The translations under genes and the position numbers were made by a program. This document shows positions 50,167 to 59,653 of a DNA stretch of 64,000 nucleotides, piece by piece. Numbering within the stretch: the first letter of the stretch is position 1; each line of letters starts with the position of its first letter. The notes beneath the pieces were generated by a model. It had not been told where the DNA came from and made no database searches. It worked only from the letters and a program-made list of their open reading frames with translations. Source of the DNA: Saprospiraceae bacterium (lineage in GTDB: Bacteria; Bacteroidota; Bacteroidia; Chitinophagales; Saprospiraceae); the NCBI GenBank assembly GCA_016714895.1, contig JADKBV010000001.1, positions 124,001 to 188,000 of the forward strand, in the 5' to 3' direction.

Positions 50167-51276
50167 TTATTGCCAGTTTTGATTGATCATTCTTAATATC
50201 TGAAGTCCAAGGTCACCGGTGCCTATCCAGCTGTTGCTGAAAATGACTACTGCGGTTTTTGTTTCCTGAACCATACCCATAAAACAGCTGTGTCCCGAAG
50301 TTCTTCCGGTATGAATACCAATTTTTTTTCCTTTAATATTGAGAATATGCCATCCGTTTTCGATAAAAAGGTGTTCGTTTAAGCCGGGTATAATGGTTGT
50401 TTGAACGGGAGATTCCGTGGTTGATAAAGAATCAGATGTTTCGGATAGTTTCATATAATAGGACAAAAAAGATACAGCGCCTGCTACGCTGGTTTTTACA
50501 CCTTCTGAAGCCCTGAAGGAACTGAAACCCCAGGGTTTTACGATGTTTAAGGTGCGGTCAAAACCTGGTGCGGTCAGATTTTCTTTTTGTTCGGGAAAGT
50601 CGACAAAAGTGTTTTGTAATCCGATTGGTAGGGTTAAATATTTTTTAAAAACATCGTCATAATCCATTCCTGTTGCCTTCTCAATGATGATTTCTAATAA
50701 GGCATAATTGGTGTGAGAATACACAAAACCTTCCTTTTCAGGTATATAGTCGCGGTAAAATGCCAATAAATCTTCTTTGGTGTAATAAGCATAGGGATTT
50801 TGTGTTTCCTTTTCTTTTTTACCAAAAAGATGAGGCCTCAGCGGCAAACCTGATTTGTGGTTGATCAGATCACTGATTACCAGATGATCAAATCTCGGGT
50901 TGACATAGGCTTGGGGAATAAAATCATTTATTTTTTGATTAAACGAAATGATATTTTCTGATTCCAGTATCTGAAGGATTTGAGCAGTATATAGTTTGGT
51001 AATACTTCCGATTTCATAAATATCATGTTGATCAGGTGGGATGCTTTTTTTTTCATTCCATTTTTTACCATAAGAAAAAAAATATTGAGCATCTCCTTCA
51101 ATAATACCAATAACAAAACCCGGCACTTCTTTGAAATTGATGTCGGTATCAAACCTGATTATTTTATCTATTTCAATTCTCAATAACGTAGAATCCTGAC
51201 TATTACCAACGATGGGTACAACAAACTGTGTAACCAGAATAAAGGTAATCAAAAAGATATGGGAGGATTTTAACAT
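50167..51276 (-). CDS. Class C beta-lactamase-like serine hydrolase
   Basis: This 369-residue secreted protein has a signal peptide (IFLITFILVTQFVVPIVG). The penicillin-recognition fold shows the SxxK motif at SITK, a Y-S-H-x-N variant in place of YxN (YSHTNYALLE), and HTG as the KTG-like triad. The family covers esterases, D-aminopeptidases and lactamases; antibiotic resistance cannot be assumed. It is the first gene of an operon with the SUI1 and thioesterase genes. Confidence 0.85.
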   Translation of the reverse strand: MLKSSHIFLITFILVTQFVVPIVGNSQDSTLLRIEIDKIIRFDTDINFKEVPGFVIGIIEGDAQYFFSYGKKWNEKKSIPPDQHDIYEIGSITKLYTAQILQILESENIISFNQKINDFIPQAYVNPRFDHLVISDLINHKSGLPLRPHLFGKKEKETQNPYAYYTKEDLLAFYRDYIPEKEGFVYSHTNYALLEIIIEKATGMDYDDVFKKYLTLPIGLQNTFVDFPEQKENLTAPGFDRTLNIVKPWGFSSFRASEGVKTSVAGAVSFLSYYMKLSETSDSLSTTESPVQTTIIPGLNEHLFIENGWHILNIKGKKIGIHTGRTSGHSCFMGMVQETKTAVVIFSNSWIGTGDLGLQILRMINQNWQ

Positions 51277-51404
51277 GAATAATCCGGATAAATATTTTTT
51301 ATAGGGTAAAGGTATCGTTTTAAATTTTGGTGACCATAAAAATTCAAAGTGTTTTTTATGATGTAAAGTGTTGTGTTGAGAAGAGAGCCTAACTTTTCCA
51401 ATAG

Positions 51405-54095
51405 TTAATTTGACGCAAATGAAAATATACCGCTAAGATTAAAGGTTCTTCCCAATTGACTGATATCATTGCCCAGGATAGCATTGGAAGAAGCAGAGTT
51501 CGGGAATTGGTAAAAAAACTGTCTGTACCGGACGTTGGCCCTGTTTAATATGTTAAAACAGGAAAGTTCAACAACAAAAGAATTCTGTTTTTTTAATGGA
51601 AAGGTGTATGAAACGGAAGCATCCCAGCGAAAATAGTTTGGTAAGTTGCTTTGATAGTTTCCATTGAGGATATCCTGAATGTTAACAGATTCATTTTCCA
51701 TTAAGACTCTGTTGACATCGGTATAAGGTCTGCCTGACGCAAAAATAAATGATGTCTGAAACTGCCACGGATCAAAAACCAGGGACTCAATGAGTTTCCA
51801 TTGGTGGCGGCTATCGTCAATTGAAGGAAAATATTCGTTTTGAAAAAGTTTTTCAAACTTATTTTCTGATTTACTCAGGCTGTATTGAAAATTTTGGGTC
51901 CATATTCCGGTTTGGATTACCATTCCGATATCTATTCCATAATATCTTCCTTCACCGGTTGAAAGCCTGAGATCAGTCGGACCGACCGGAGAATTTCTAT
52001 TGAGAAGTTGGGCCACATTGCGGCTGAGAAAAACATTGCCGTTAGATTTTCTGTAGTAAATTTCACCTGTGAGAGAAAAGATTCCCTTTTTCCATTCAAG
52101 AGAGGTAAAAGAATTGTATGATTCGGAAACCGGAATAGAAGTGTTGTTGGATAAAACAAAAAAAGTAGATCTTTGACCAAAAAAATTTTCAAATTCCAGC
52201 ATTCTGACGGCTTGTTTGTATCGGGATATACCCGACTGCCAGGACCAGTTTTTGTCGTTGTACATTATTCTCAGCTGCGGTAAAAACCAAAACTGCCGGA
52301 TATGATCGGCATAAGAAATTCTGAGATCGGTTTCCATAAACCAGGAATTATTCAAATTCCAGATTTTACTTCCGAAAAAAGAAAATACTTTAGCATTTCT
52401 GTTTACTTCAAATAATGGAGATCCGGCTTCTTCCATATAAAGCACGTTTTCATGAAGGATACCTTCACCGCCAAAAGTAAATGGTTGATTGACTTTTTGT
52501 TTCCAAATGATTTTTAATCCTGAATCAGCCACCTGATTTTCCGTCAGATTTGATATACTATCATTAATTGTTTGATTTGGGCCTTTTCTGGAAATATCAA
52601 ATAAAAAATTTGAGTTGTCTGAAAATTTGGTTACATATGCCTGAGTCGTCATTTCAAATGTTTTTCCTGAATATACATGAGAAAGAGCATAAGCTGTATT
52701 ATTCCAGTCTTTTAGCAGATGTTGTTTTTCCTGAAATAAAAAAATATTGTTGCGGAAAGTGGTTTGGTAAAAGTTATTCATAGCATCACTGCTTCTGAAT
52801 CCTTGAAGATTAATAGTGTTTTTTTTATTCAGGGCCAACCATATTTTTGCCTGACCGTCATAAAACTGAAAATCCGGTTGACTTACCACCAAACTTCTGT
52901 TTCTGAAAGATGGTTCCGGTTGACCGGGCAGGTTTGTCCGGTTTGAAAAATTATTCAGATCTTTACTCAGTGTTGAGTTAAAACTTTTTCTGACACCAAT
53001 TTGAATTCCGAATTTATTATTAAAATTGGTTTTTGCCGTTAGGGATCCGAATAAAAAGTTTATATTGGCTTTGCCTTCCATTTTATTGTCGGATTTTTGT
53101 GAAATAAAGTTTACTAATCCTCCTGTTTTTCCACCGTATTGAATCGGAATAAAGTTTTTAAATAGCTTCCAATCTTCATAATAGTCGCCGTTTACAGCAC
53201 TGAAAATACCCAATAAATGATCAATTTTGTAAACCGGCATATTGTCAATAACCAATAACGTACTTTCTTCATTTCCACCTCTGATTTTGATGGCAGTACT
53301 TTTGTCGTCATGGGCCAAAATGCCAGCCTGAGCTTGAATTTGTTTTACCGGATCGTTACCGAATATATTTAGTGGTTTATGTAGGTTAGCCGATGTATTT
53401 ACGGATGTTTTGCCCTCTTGATTTACAAAAAAATAGGGTGATTTTTTACCGGAAATAGTCAGAGGGGGCAATTTGTTTTCTTGTAATTTAACAAAAATGA
53501 CCTGTTTATGGTCTTGAGGTTCAGGAATCATGATTTGCGGTTCGTAGTTGAAACTATACAGTTGCAGAACACCCGGAAACGATTTTTTTTCCAGTTTCAG
53601 ACCCACCCAACCATTTTCATCGGTGTAACCTGCATGTTGCCAGTCTTCGCTGTGCACTAATATCTGGGGAACCGGAAGGTTTGAATCTTTTTCTTTGATG
53701 ATATATTCTACCCATATAAATGGAGATTCTTTAAATCCTGTTTTGGGTCTTATCAGCACCTCTTTGTTGTTGTAAAACAAATGTTCGAGGCGTAATGTGA
53801 AAAACAATTTGTTTAAAAAAGAAGTGATCTGTTGGCTTTCAACAGATATTTCAATAGCTGTATTATGGTCTCCCAAATCCGAAGGATATGAAATGTGTAC
53901 TTCCAGTTTTTTTTCAAGGGTGGTGAATATTTCTTTATATGATGTGCCCTGAGACCAACTTTCTGCAAATTGATTATATTGTCCAAACAAATTTGTTGAG
54001 AAAATGAATGAAAAAAAGGTAGAAACTACAATCTTGATTATTTGTAGATGTATACCTGATTGTTTTCCTTTTTGAATTGCAGTTCCAGTGGCCAA
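51405..54095 (-). CDS. TonB-dependent receptor with N-terminal STN signalling domain
   Basis: This receptor of about 896 residues has a signal peptide, then a secretin/TonB short N-terminal (STN) domain at about 50-120 (SYKEIFTTLEKKLEVHISYPSDLG). A carboxypeptidase-like beta domain, a plug (AIKIRGGNEESTLLVIDNMPV) and a barrel follow. STN receptors signal to a FecR anti-sigma protein and an ECF sigma factor. The FecR gene is just upstream and overlaps by 58 bp. The start is uncertain: only a TTG at 54095 is in frame before the signal peptide; translation from an ATT near the FecR stop is possible. No sigma gene adjoins the pair. Confidence 0.85.
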   Translation of the reverse strand: MATGTAIQKGKQSGIHLQIIKIVVSTFFSFIFSTNLFGQYNQFAESWSQGTSYKEIFTTLEKKLEVHISYPSDLGDHNTAIEISVESQQITSFLNKLFFTLRLEHLFYNNKEVLIRPKTGFKESPFIWVEYIIKEKDSNLPVPQILVHSEDWQHAGYTDENGWVGLKLEKKSFPGVLQLYSFNYEPQIMIPEPQDHKQVIFVKLQENKLPPLTISGKKSPYFFVNQEGKTSVNTSANLHKPLNIFGNDPVKQIQAQAGILAHDDKSTAIKIRGGNEESTLLVIDNMPVYKIDHLLGIFSAVNGDYYEDWKLFKNFIPIQYGGKTGGLVNFISQKSDNKMEGKANINFLFGSLTAKTNFNNKFGIQIGVRKSFNSTLSKDLNNFSNRTNLPGQPEPSFRNRSLVVSQPDFQFYDGQAKIWLALNKKNTINLQGFRSSDAMNNFYQTTFRNNIFLFQEKQHLLKDWNNTAYALSHVYSGKTFEMTTQAYVTKFSDNSNFLFDISRKGPNQTINDSISNLTENQVADSGLKIIWKQKVNQPFTFGGEGILHENVLYMEEAGSPLFEVNRNAKVFSFFGSKIWNLNNSWFMETDLRISYADHIRQFWFLPQLRIMYNDKNWSWQSGISRYKQAVRMLEFENFFGQRSTFFVLSNNTSIPVSESYNSFTSLEWKKGIFSLTGEIYYRKSNGNVFLSRNVAQLLNRNSPVGPTDLRLSTGEGRYYGIDIGMVIQTGIWTQNFQYSLSKSENKFEKLFQNEYFPSIDDSRHQWKLIESLVFDPWQFQTSFIFASGRPYTDVNRVLMENESVNIQDILNGNYQSNLPNYFRWDASVSYTFPLKKQNSFVVELSCFNILNRANVRYRQFFYQFPNSASSNAILGNDISQLGRTFNLSGIFSFASN

Positions 54096-54997
54096 GTGAT
54101 GTGTTGTAAAGCTGTATCAAAATTGTCGGTAGGCACATATCCGGTCAGACGGATGTTCTGAATGTCCGGTGAAATGGTTATTTTTTGTTCAAAATATTTT
54201 TGAATGTCAACCACAACATCGGTCAAAGTAGTTTCATCAAAGTATTCCTGACCGGATTTCCAAAAGGGTTCTGACCGTAATCTCTTCCGGTCGGACAACT
54301 TAGTTGCGGTCCCGTTTTGAATCTGAATACCTTCATGAGGTAGCAGCACATACTTTTGTGTTGATTTTGTACCAGTTACGGAAACTTTTCCGGTGAAACA
54401 GAATACATGAAAATGATTCAATCGGCTATCCACATTAAAAGAAGTCCCTAAAACACTGACGGTACCTTCCGGTGTGTTTACATCAAATGTCTGGCCTTTG
54501 GTTACTTCAAAAAAACCTTCCCCCTGCAATTCAACCGCTCTTTTAAAGTTCCATAAAATCGTATTGAAGCGCAAGGTTGCATGGGAATTCAGGGTTACGC
54601 TGGATTGATCCGGAAGTGTGACAAGTAATTGTTTGCCTGTATCAGAGATATATTCTTTTTTTCCAATAAAATAGACGGCAAAAAACAAAATGGCTGTCAA
54701 TGAAGCAGCATATGCCAATATTTTTCTGATCGTAAACGGTCGATTACCCGATATGGGCAATACTTCAGCTCCGATAGATTTTTCTATTCTCGATAATAAT
54801 TCATGCTTTTGAGGAAACTCAAATGAGTCTCCTTTAAGACTTCTGATGGCTAAAATAGCTTTATTTATCGTTTCGTAATCATCGGGATTTTCATCTATAA
54901 AATCAGACCATTTTGAATCCGATTCTTCAAAATCACTGTGAACCCATGATATAAATGACGGGTCTTCGATTAAAGATTCGTAAAGGTTATGGTTCAT
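54038..54997 (-). CDS. FecR-family anti-sigma/regulator
   Basis: This 319-residue protein has an N-terminal cytoplasmic part of about 105 residues, one membrane helix (ILAYAASLTAILFFAVYFIG) and a periplasmic FecR domain (LLVTLPDQSSVTLNSHATLRF, VELQGEGFFEVTKGQTFDVNTPEGTVSVLGTSFNV). The C-terminal tail is DUF4974-like (VDIQKYFEQKITISPDIQ), which meets the STN domain of the receptor. It is the usual middle member of a sigma-FecR-receptor set, but the sigma gene that should precede it is absent here. Confidence 0.9.
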   Translation of the reverse strand: MNHNLYESLIEDPSFISWVHSDFEESDSKWSDFIDENPDDYETINKAILAIRSLKGDSFEFPQKHELLSRIEKSIGAEVLPISGNRPFTIRKILAYAASLTAILFFAVYFIGKKEYISDTGKQLLVTLPDQSSVTLNSHATLRFNTILWNFKRAVELQGEGFFEVTKGQTFDVNTPEGTVSVLGTSFNVDSRLNHFHVFCFTGKVSVTGTKSTQKYVLLPHEGIQIQNGTATKLSDRKRLRSEPFWKSGQEYFDETTLTDVVVDIQKYFEQKITISPDIQNIRLTGYVPTDNFDTALQHITWPLELQFKKENNQVYIYK

Positions 54998-55059
54998 ATA
55001 TACACGTATTTACACAGTAAAGGCGAAAACGTGAATTTTGTACTCTTTTTTTACAAACA

Positions 55060-55380
55060 TTATGCCTGAGCAGTAGGAGTAAAATTCATCGGAGGCATAT
55101 GCATACCTTGTTCAGGGTCCTCAATGTTTCCAAACTGAGCCTCATAACGTTTTACATTATCCATTAATGCTTTCAACAATCTTTTTGCATGCGGCGGAGA
55201 AAGTATAATTCTGGATTTGACCTTTGCTTTCGGTACATTAGGAACCAATCTTACAAAATCAAGCACAAATTCAGACGGAGAATGAGAAATAATAGCTAGG
55301 TTTGAATAAGTACCTTCAGATATTTCTTCTGATAATTCGATGTTGATCTGATTATTATTTTGTTTGGTTTCGTCACTCAT
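55060..55380 (-). CDS. DUF3467 domain protein
   Basis: This 106-residue cytoplasmic protein carries the DUF3467 core: INIELSEEISEGTYSNLAIISHSPSEFVLDFVRLVPNVPKAKVKSRIILSPPHAKRLL in outline, with a glycine/methionine-rich end. The open frame reaches 55500, but the ATG at 55380 matches the family start (MSDETKQ), so the upstream 40 residues are left out. The family is common in Bacteroidota and of unknown function. It is a single gene upstream of the FecR operon. Confidence 0.88.
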   Translation of the reverse strand: MSDETKQNNNQINIELSEEISEGTYSNLAIISHSPSEFVLDFVRLVPNVPKAKVKSRIILSPPHAKRLLKALMDNVKRYEAQFGNIEDPEQGMHMPPMNFTPTAQA

Positions 55381-55647
55381 GATATGATTAATTTTTGTAT
55401 CTATTGCAAACATTAAACGAGCGTGATTTGTTGTCGATTCTGATAAAAATTCCTGATATTTTACATTTGATTGTTGGCTGACAGGACCGCACTCATGCAA
55501 CTCATTAAGAAGTTGTAAAGATCGTTAAAAAAGTTATGACCCGAATTTGAAAGGTCTGTAAAAACGATTTGACGGATGAATGTAAAAAAATTGGCAAGAA
55601 TTTGGATAGTATTTGTTTGATTTCAATCGATTTAAAAGATATTTAAC

Positions 55648-57252
55648 GTGCAGGAAGACATCCGGACAAAGTTCAGTATAATACAACCTCTTCTTATTGC
55701 AGCTGTTTTGGCAGTCGGCGTAATGATCGGATTCAGAATGAATGGAAGCCATCAGAAAAATGCTTTGATCGATGTGCTGGATGTGGATGGTACGTACTAT
55801 CCGACAGGAAGGGTCGAGGAATTACTTCGTTTTATAGAAAGTAAATATGTTGACAGTATTGATACAGATACGTTAATTGACGATGCTGTTTTTGCCTTGG
55901 TTCAGAATCTTGATCCGCATTCAACCTATCTGACTCCGGAAGAAGTCGAAGAGGTAAATAATCAAATGGAAGGCCAATTTTATGGTATCGGTATTGAAAC
56001 TTTGATGATCCGGGACACGGCCGTTATCTACAAAACTTTGGAAGATTCACCTGCCCGGAAAAAAGGATTACTCACAGGCGACAGAATTTTGAAAATTGAT
56101 GGTGATCATGTAGCAGGTCAAAAGCTGCCGTTTTCGGAAATCAGAAAAAAAATGAAAAAAAGAGAAGGTAATGTTCTCCTGGAAATCCTGAGAAAAGGTA
56201 AAAAAATATCCACTGAAGTTACCGTTCAGGATATTCCGGTTCCCAGTATCAGCAGTGCTTATGAGGTAGATCCTTCCACGATATACATTAAAATTGACAG
56301 ATTTGGTTCCAACACGTATCAGGAATTTATGAACCATGTCGAGAGGCTTTTCGGTGAATCAAAAACAAAAAACCTGATAATTGACGTAAAAGATAATCCG
56401 GGTGGATTTTTGCCTGAAGCAACCAATATTTTGTGTCAGATATTTGAAGATAAAGATAAAATTCTGGTTACAACAAAATCAAAAAACAACAAAAGTTCGG
56501 AATACAAAACCACCGGCAAGAGATTTTTTGGCATTCAGAAAGTAGTTGTTTTAGTTGATGAAAACTCTGCTTCAGCTTCTGAAATCATTGCCGGCGCCCT
56601 CCAGGATTGGGATCGTGGTCGGATCATCGGCCGTCGGACTTATGGAAAAGGGTTGGTACAGGAACAATATGATCTTCAAAACGGCGGAGCCATTCGGTTG
56701 ACAGTAGCTAAATATTATACGCCGTCCGGCAGAAGTATTCAAAGAGATTACCGGGATAAAAATGAGTATGAAGAGGACCATATAACCCGTCTTGAAAATG
56801 GTGACTATTTTACGGAATCAAAAAATAAGAGTCATACGGAATCAGGGTTTACTTCACTGGTCAAAGGAAGGAAACTTGCATCGGGTGGGGGAGTCTATCC
56901 GGATGATTTTGTTGCGTTGGACTCTACCTATTTTCATCCTGATTTTACGAAAATTGAACCGTTTTTTGTTGAATATTTTTTGAAAAATATGGATAAAAAA
57001 CCTTTTTTTGGCGTCAAAACGTACCAAACGATCAGGGAATTTGTATGGTCCGGCGAAGATTTTGACCGGTTTCTGGTTTTTGCAGACGTAAAAGTCACAC
57101 CAGGTATGAAGGAAAAACTATCCGGCCTTACCAAAAACTACTTCAAAGAAATTCTTGCAGGAATTTACCTTTCGCAAAGTGATGCTATCAGGATTACCAA
57201 TGAAGAAGATGCGGTATATCAGAAAGCGCTTGACTATCTGAAAATTAAATGA
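55648..57252 (+). CDS. S41 C-terminal processing protease (CtpA/Prc type)
   Basis: This 534-residue protease has an N-terminal membrane anchor (PLLIAAVLAVGVMIGF), a PDZ domain at about 105-195 (YGIGIETL, KGLLTGDRIL) and the catalytic S41 domain. The serine is in ENSASASEI (Ser309, judged from spacing) and the lysine is in RTYGKGL (Lys334), with DNPGG at 249-253. The enzyme acts in the periplasm on unfolded or tagged proteins. The start codon is GTG at 55648, directly at the hydrophobic anchor; no ATG fits better. It is transcribed divergently from DUF3467. Confidence 0.92.
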   Translation: MQEDIRTKFSIIQPLLIAAVLAVGVMIGFRMNGSHQKNALIDVLDVDGTYYPTGRVEELLRFIESKYVDSIDTDTLIDDAVFALVQNLDPHSTYLTPEEVEEVNNQMEGQFYGIGIETLMIRDTAVIYKTLEDSPARKKGLLTGDRILKIDGDHVAGQKLPFSEIRKKMKKREGNVLLEILRKGKKISTEVTVQDIPVPSISSAYEVDPSTIYIKIDRFGSNTYQEFMNHVERLFGESKTKNLIIDVKDNPGGFLPEATNILCQIFEDKDKILVTTKSKNNKSSEYKTTGKRFFGIQKVVVLVDENSASASEIIAGALQDWDRGRIIGRRTYGKGLVQEQYDLQNGGAIRLTVAKYYTPSGRSIQRDYRDKNEYEEDHITRLENGDYFTESKNKSHTESGFTSLVKGRKLASGGGVYPDDFVALDSTYFHPDFTKIEPFFVEYFLKNMDKKPFFGVKTYQTIREFVWSGEDFDRFLVFADVKVTPGMKEKLSGLTKNYFKEILAGIYLSQSDAIRITNEEDAVYQKALDYLKIK

Positions 57253-57338
57253 TGGATTAACCTGGATTTTTAAACGCTTAACTCTTAAAATACAGGGTAA
57301 CCAAACCAAAAAAAAGAACAGTACTACGCTGTTAGTTA

Positions 57339-57776
57339 TTATCTCAATCTGTCCATTGATTCCACCAGTTTTTGATCTTTTTTAATGAAGTATGATGCTA
57401 AAAAAGCAAAAACGATATCAATGGCAACCACATATAATCCTGCTCCGTCATCAATCCTTGCTCCTTCAATCATGGCCGTTCCTTCATTATAAATCAATAA
57501 AAAAGCGACTAAAGGCAAGAGTATGGTTAAAATGATGAGAATATGGGACAATTTAATTTGAAGTTCTCTGTTTTTAAATAAAAATATTGCAGTCAAACCT
57601 GATAATCCCCCCAATACGGTTAAAATGATTAAAATAACATGATCCATGATGTTGTACATGCGATCAGCCAAAAGTTCAGGAATAACGGTATCTGAAACGG
57701 CAAAGGGCAATGTAAACAGACTAAAAAAACCGATACTGCTCAATAACAAAAAAATACTCTGAATACGTTGAATCAT
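57339..57776 (-). CDS. DUF4293 family membrane protein
   Basis: This 145-residue protein has four membrane helices starting with the family-typical MIQRIQSIFLLLSSIGFF. DUF4293 is a Bacteroidota-specific family of unknown function. It shares a short divergent upstream region with the FAD oxidoreductase, whose consensus promoter lies just to its right. It converges on the S41 protease gene. Confidence 0.88.
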   Translation of the reverse strand: MIQRIQSIFLLLSSIGFFSLFTLPFAVSDTVIPELLADRMYNIMDHVILIILTVLGGLSGLTAIFLFKNRELQIKLSHILIILTILLPLVAFLLIYNEGTAMIEGARIDDGAGLYVVAIDIVFAFLASYFIKKDQKLVESMDRLR

Positions 57777-57784
57777 AAATTTGG

Positions 57785-57815
57785 TTTGAAATAAAAAATC
57801 AATTGTGTACCTTTG
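57785..57815 (+). promoter_or_regulatory. Consensus Bacteroidota promoter of the FAD oxidoreductase
   Basis: TTTG (57785-57788) and TACCTTTG (57808-57815) are exactly 19 bp apart, a full consensus match. This places transcription start near 57822, so the GTG at 57805 cannot be the translation start and the ATG at 57856 is used. Confidence 0.88.
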
Positions 57816-57855
57816 TCAGAACGATTTGCTCATTCATCAAAGCGGGCACAAGATA

Positions 57856-58986
57856 ATGGTTTTAAGTTTTTGGGAAAAAGAATTTATTCAGGAAAAATTT
57901 GATGTCACCATTTTGGGGGCGGGAATCACAGGAACGAGCACGGCACTTTCGCTGGTGGAAAAGTACCCTGAATTAAAAGTTTGTGTCATCGACAGAGCCC
58001 CTGTTTCCTTGGGAGCGAGTACAAAAAATGCAGGTTTTGCCTGTTTCGGATCGCCTACCGAGCTCATTCATGATATTTCTGTCATGGGTGAACAAAAAAC
58101 AGCCGACATTGTAAAAATGAGGTGGTTGGGCCTCAAAAAACTTTTATCCAGAGTTCCTGAAGAAAAAATGTTTTATCAGCAGAATGGTGGTTATGAAGTT
58201 TTTGATCATGGAGATTCCTCTTTTGCTATGGTGGAAAAAAAATTGGAATACCTTAATCAATTTTTAGCTGAGACAATCGGCGCACAACATGTTTTTTCTT
58301 TAGAAAATAATACTATCTGGTCTTCTTTTTATCAGAAAATGATTTTTAATCCTTTTGAAGGCAGCTTGCAACCGGCCTATATGATGTCATTTCTTCAAAG
58401 TTTAGCCAGACAAAAAGGGGTGGTATTTAAAACCGGAGTTTCTGTTAAGGAGGTTATTCCGGAACAAAAATTATTGATATCTGAAGAAGGGTTTTCTATT
58501 CCTTTTCAAAAATTATGTATCACAACGAATGGTTTTACTAAAACTTTGTTTCCTGAAGTCAATGTTTTTCCGGCAAGGAATCAGGTTTTGATCACCAGGG
58601 AATTGGCCGATTTGCCTTTTTCAGGATGTTTTCACTATCAGGAAGGTTATTATTATTACCGAAACGTCGGAAATCGGATCTTATTGGGAGGTGCAAGAAA
58701 CACAGATATCCAAAATGAATCAACGGATCAGTTTGGCAATACACTCAAAATACAACATGAATTGATGCGTTTTTTGGAAAGGTTGTATCCGGGAGCATCC
58801 GAAAATATAGAAATGTGGTGGAGTGGTATTTTAGGAATCGGAAACGTTAAAGAACCTATATTATCATGGAAAGATGAGGACATAATCCTTGGTGTCAGGC
58901 TGGGAGGAATGGGGGTTGCTATCGGCTCTTTTTTAGGCGATAAACTGGCTGGTGAAATAGGTATCAGCCTTGGATATACAGAATAA
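57856..58986 (+). CDS. FAD-dependent oxidoreductase (DAO family)
   Basis: This 376-residue flavoprotein has the Rossmann dinucleotide motif VTILGAGITGTSTALSL near the N-terminus. The STKNAGFACFGSP segment and the C-terminal GVRLGGMGVAIGS block contact FAD. The family is D-amino-acid oxidase-like (glycine oxidase, gamma-glutamylputrescine oxidase and similar). The substrate is unknown. The stop overlaps the convergent rsmG gene by 23 bp. The ATG at 57856 follows from the promoter position. Confidence 0.88.
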   Translation: MVLSFWEKEFIQEKFDVTILGAGITGTSTALSLVEKYPELKVCVIDRAPVSLGASTKNAGFACFGSPTELIHDISVMGEQKTADIVKMRWLGLKKLLSRVPEEKMFYQQNGGYEVFDHGDSSFAMVEKKLEYLNQFLAETIGAQHVFSLENNTIWSSFYQKMIFNPFEGSLQPAYMMSFLQSLARQKGVVFKTGVSVKEVIPEQKLLISEEGFSIPFQKLCITTNGFTKTLFPEVNVFPARNQVLITRELADLPFSGCFHYQEGYYYYRNVGNRILLGGARNTDIQNESTDQFGNTLKIQHELMRFLERLYPGASENIEMWWSGILGIGNVKEPILSWKDEDIILGVRLGGMGVAIGSFLGDKLAGEIGISLGYTE

Positions 58987-59593
58987 ATTTTTCTTCAAAA
59001 TAAGGTTCTGAAAAAAACTTTGAAATCGGGACCACTTCCGTATATTCATGTTTCGGAATCAGGTTCAGTTCTTCTCTGACATTACCTTTTAAGGCTATCA
59101 GTCCGTTGGGATAAATATTGGTATGTTTTTGATGGATCATCCTTCTTGCCCATGGCAGAAGTTTGTCAGCTTTTGCCACAGCACGGGTCACAACAAAATC
59201 AAATTTTTCTTTTACTTCCTCAGCTCTTTTTGCCAGTCCGGTTGCATTTTTTAAAGCAAGTGCCTCAATGACTTCGTTGACAACAACAATTTTTTTTGCT
59301 GTACCATCAGCTAAAATAAATTGGCACTCCGGAAATAATATCGCCAAAGGTATACCGGGGAATCCTCCGCCTGTTCCCAAATCAAAAACTTTAGTTCCGG
59401 CTTTGAACGGCATAAATCTGGCAATTGCCAGACTGTGAAGGACATGATGTTCCATCAGATGATCTATATCTTTTCTTGAAACCACATTTATTTTTTGGTT
59501 CCATTCTGCATATAATTCCGGAAGAGCAGAAAATTGAATTTTTTGCTCTTCGCTTAAAACCGGAAAGTAAGAAGTAATCAGATTTGTCATCAA
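58964..59593 (-). CDS. rsmG: 16S rRNA (guanine-527-N7) methyltransferase RsmG
   Basis: This 209-residue SAM-dependent methyltransferase modifies G527 of 16S rRNA. Motif I reads VFDLGTGGGFPGIPLAI, and the family block NVVSRKDIDHLMEHHVLHSL lies ahead of it. FDFVVTRAVAKADKLLPWARRMI carries the conserved RAVA. The length is normal. Loss of RsmG gives low-level streptomycin resistance in other bacteria. It follows the DksA-like gene across a terminator and its end overlaps the convergent oxidoreductase gene. Confidence 0.94.
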   Translation of the reverse strand: MMTNLITSYFPVLSEEQKIQFSALPELYAEWNQKINVVSRKDIDHLMEHHVLHSLAIARFMPFKAGTKVFDLGTGGGFPGIPLAILFPECQFILADGTAKKIVVVNEVIEALALKNATGLAKRAEEVKEKFDFVVTRAVAKADKLLPWARRMIHQKHTNIYPNGLIALKGNVREELNLIPKHEYTEVVPISKFFSEPYFEEKFILYIQG

Positions 59594-59620
59594 AAAAAAT
59601 AATAATGATGTAATGAAAAT

Positions 59621-59650
59621 AAAAAAGCGGGAAATTCCCGCTTTTAAACT
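59621..59650 (-). terminator. Intrinsic terminator after the DksA-like gene
   Basis: AAAAGCGGG (59623-59631) and CCCGCTTTT (59637-59645) form a 9-bp stem with a 5-nt loop. On the minus strand a T-rich tract follows. It lies 8 bp past the stop. Confidence 0.88.
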
Positions 59651-59653
59651 TTT

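Noticed and set aside
50167..51276. Antibiotic-resistance beta-lactamase
   Set aside because: The YxN motif is altered and the family is mostly esterases and peptidases; resistance cannot be claimed.
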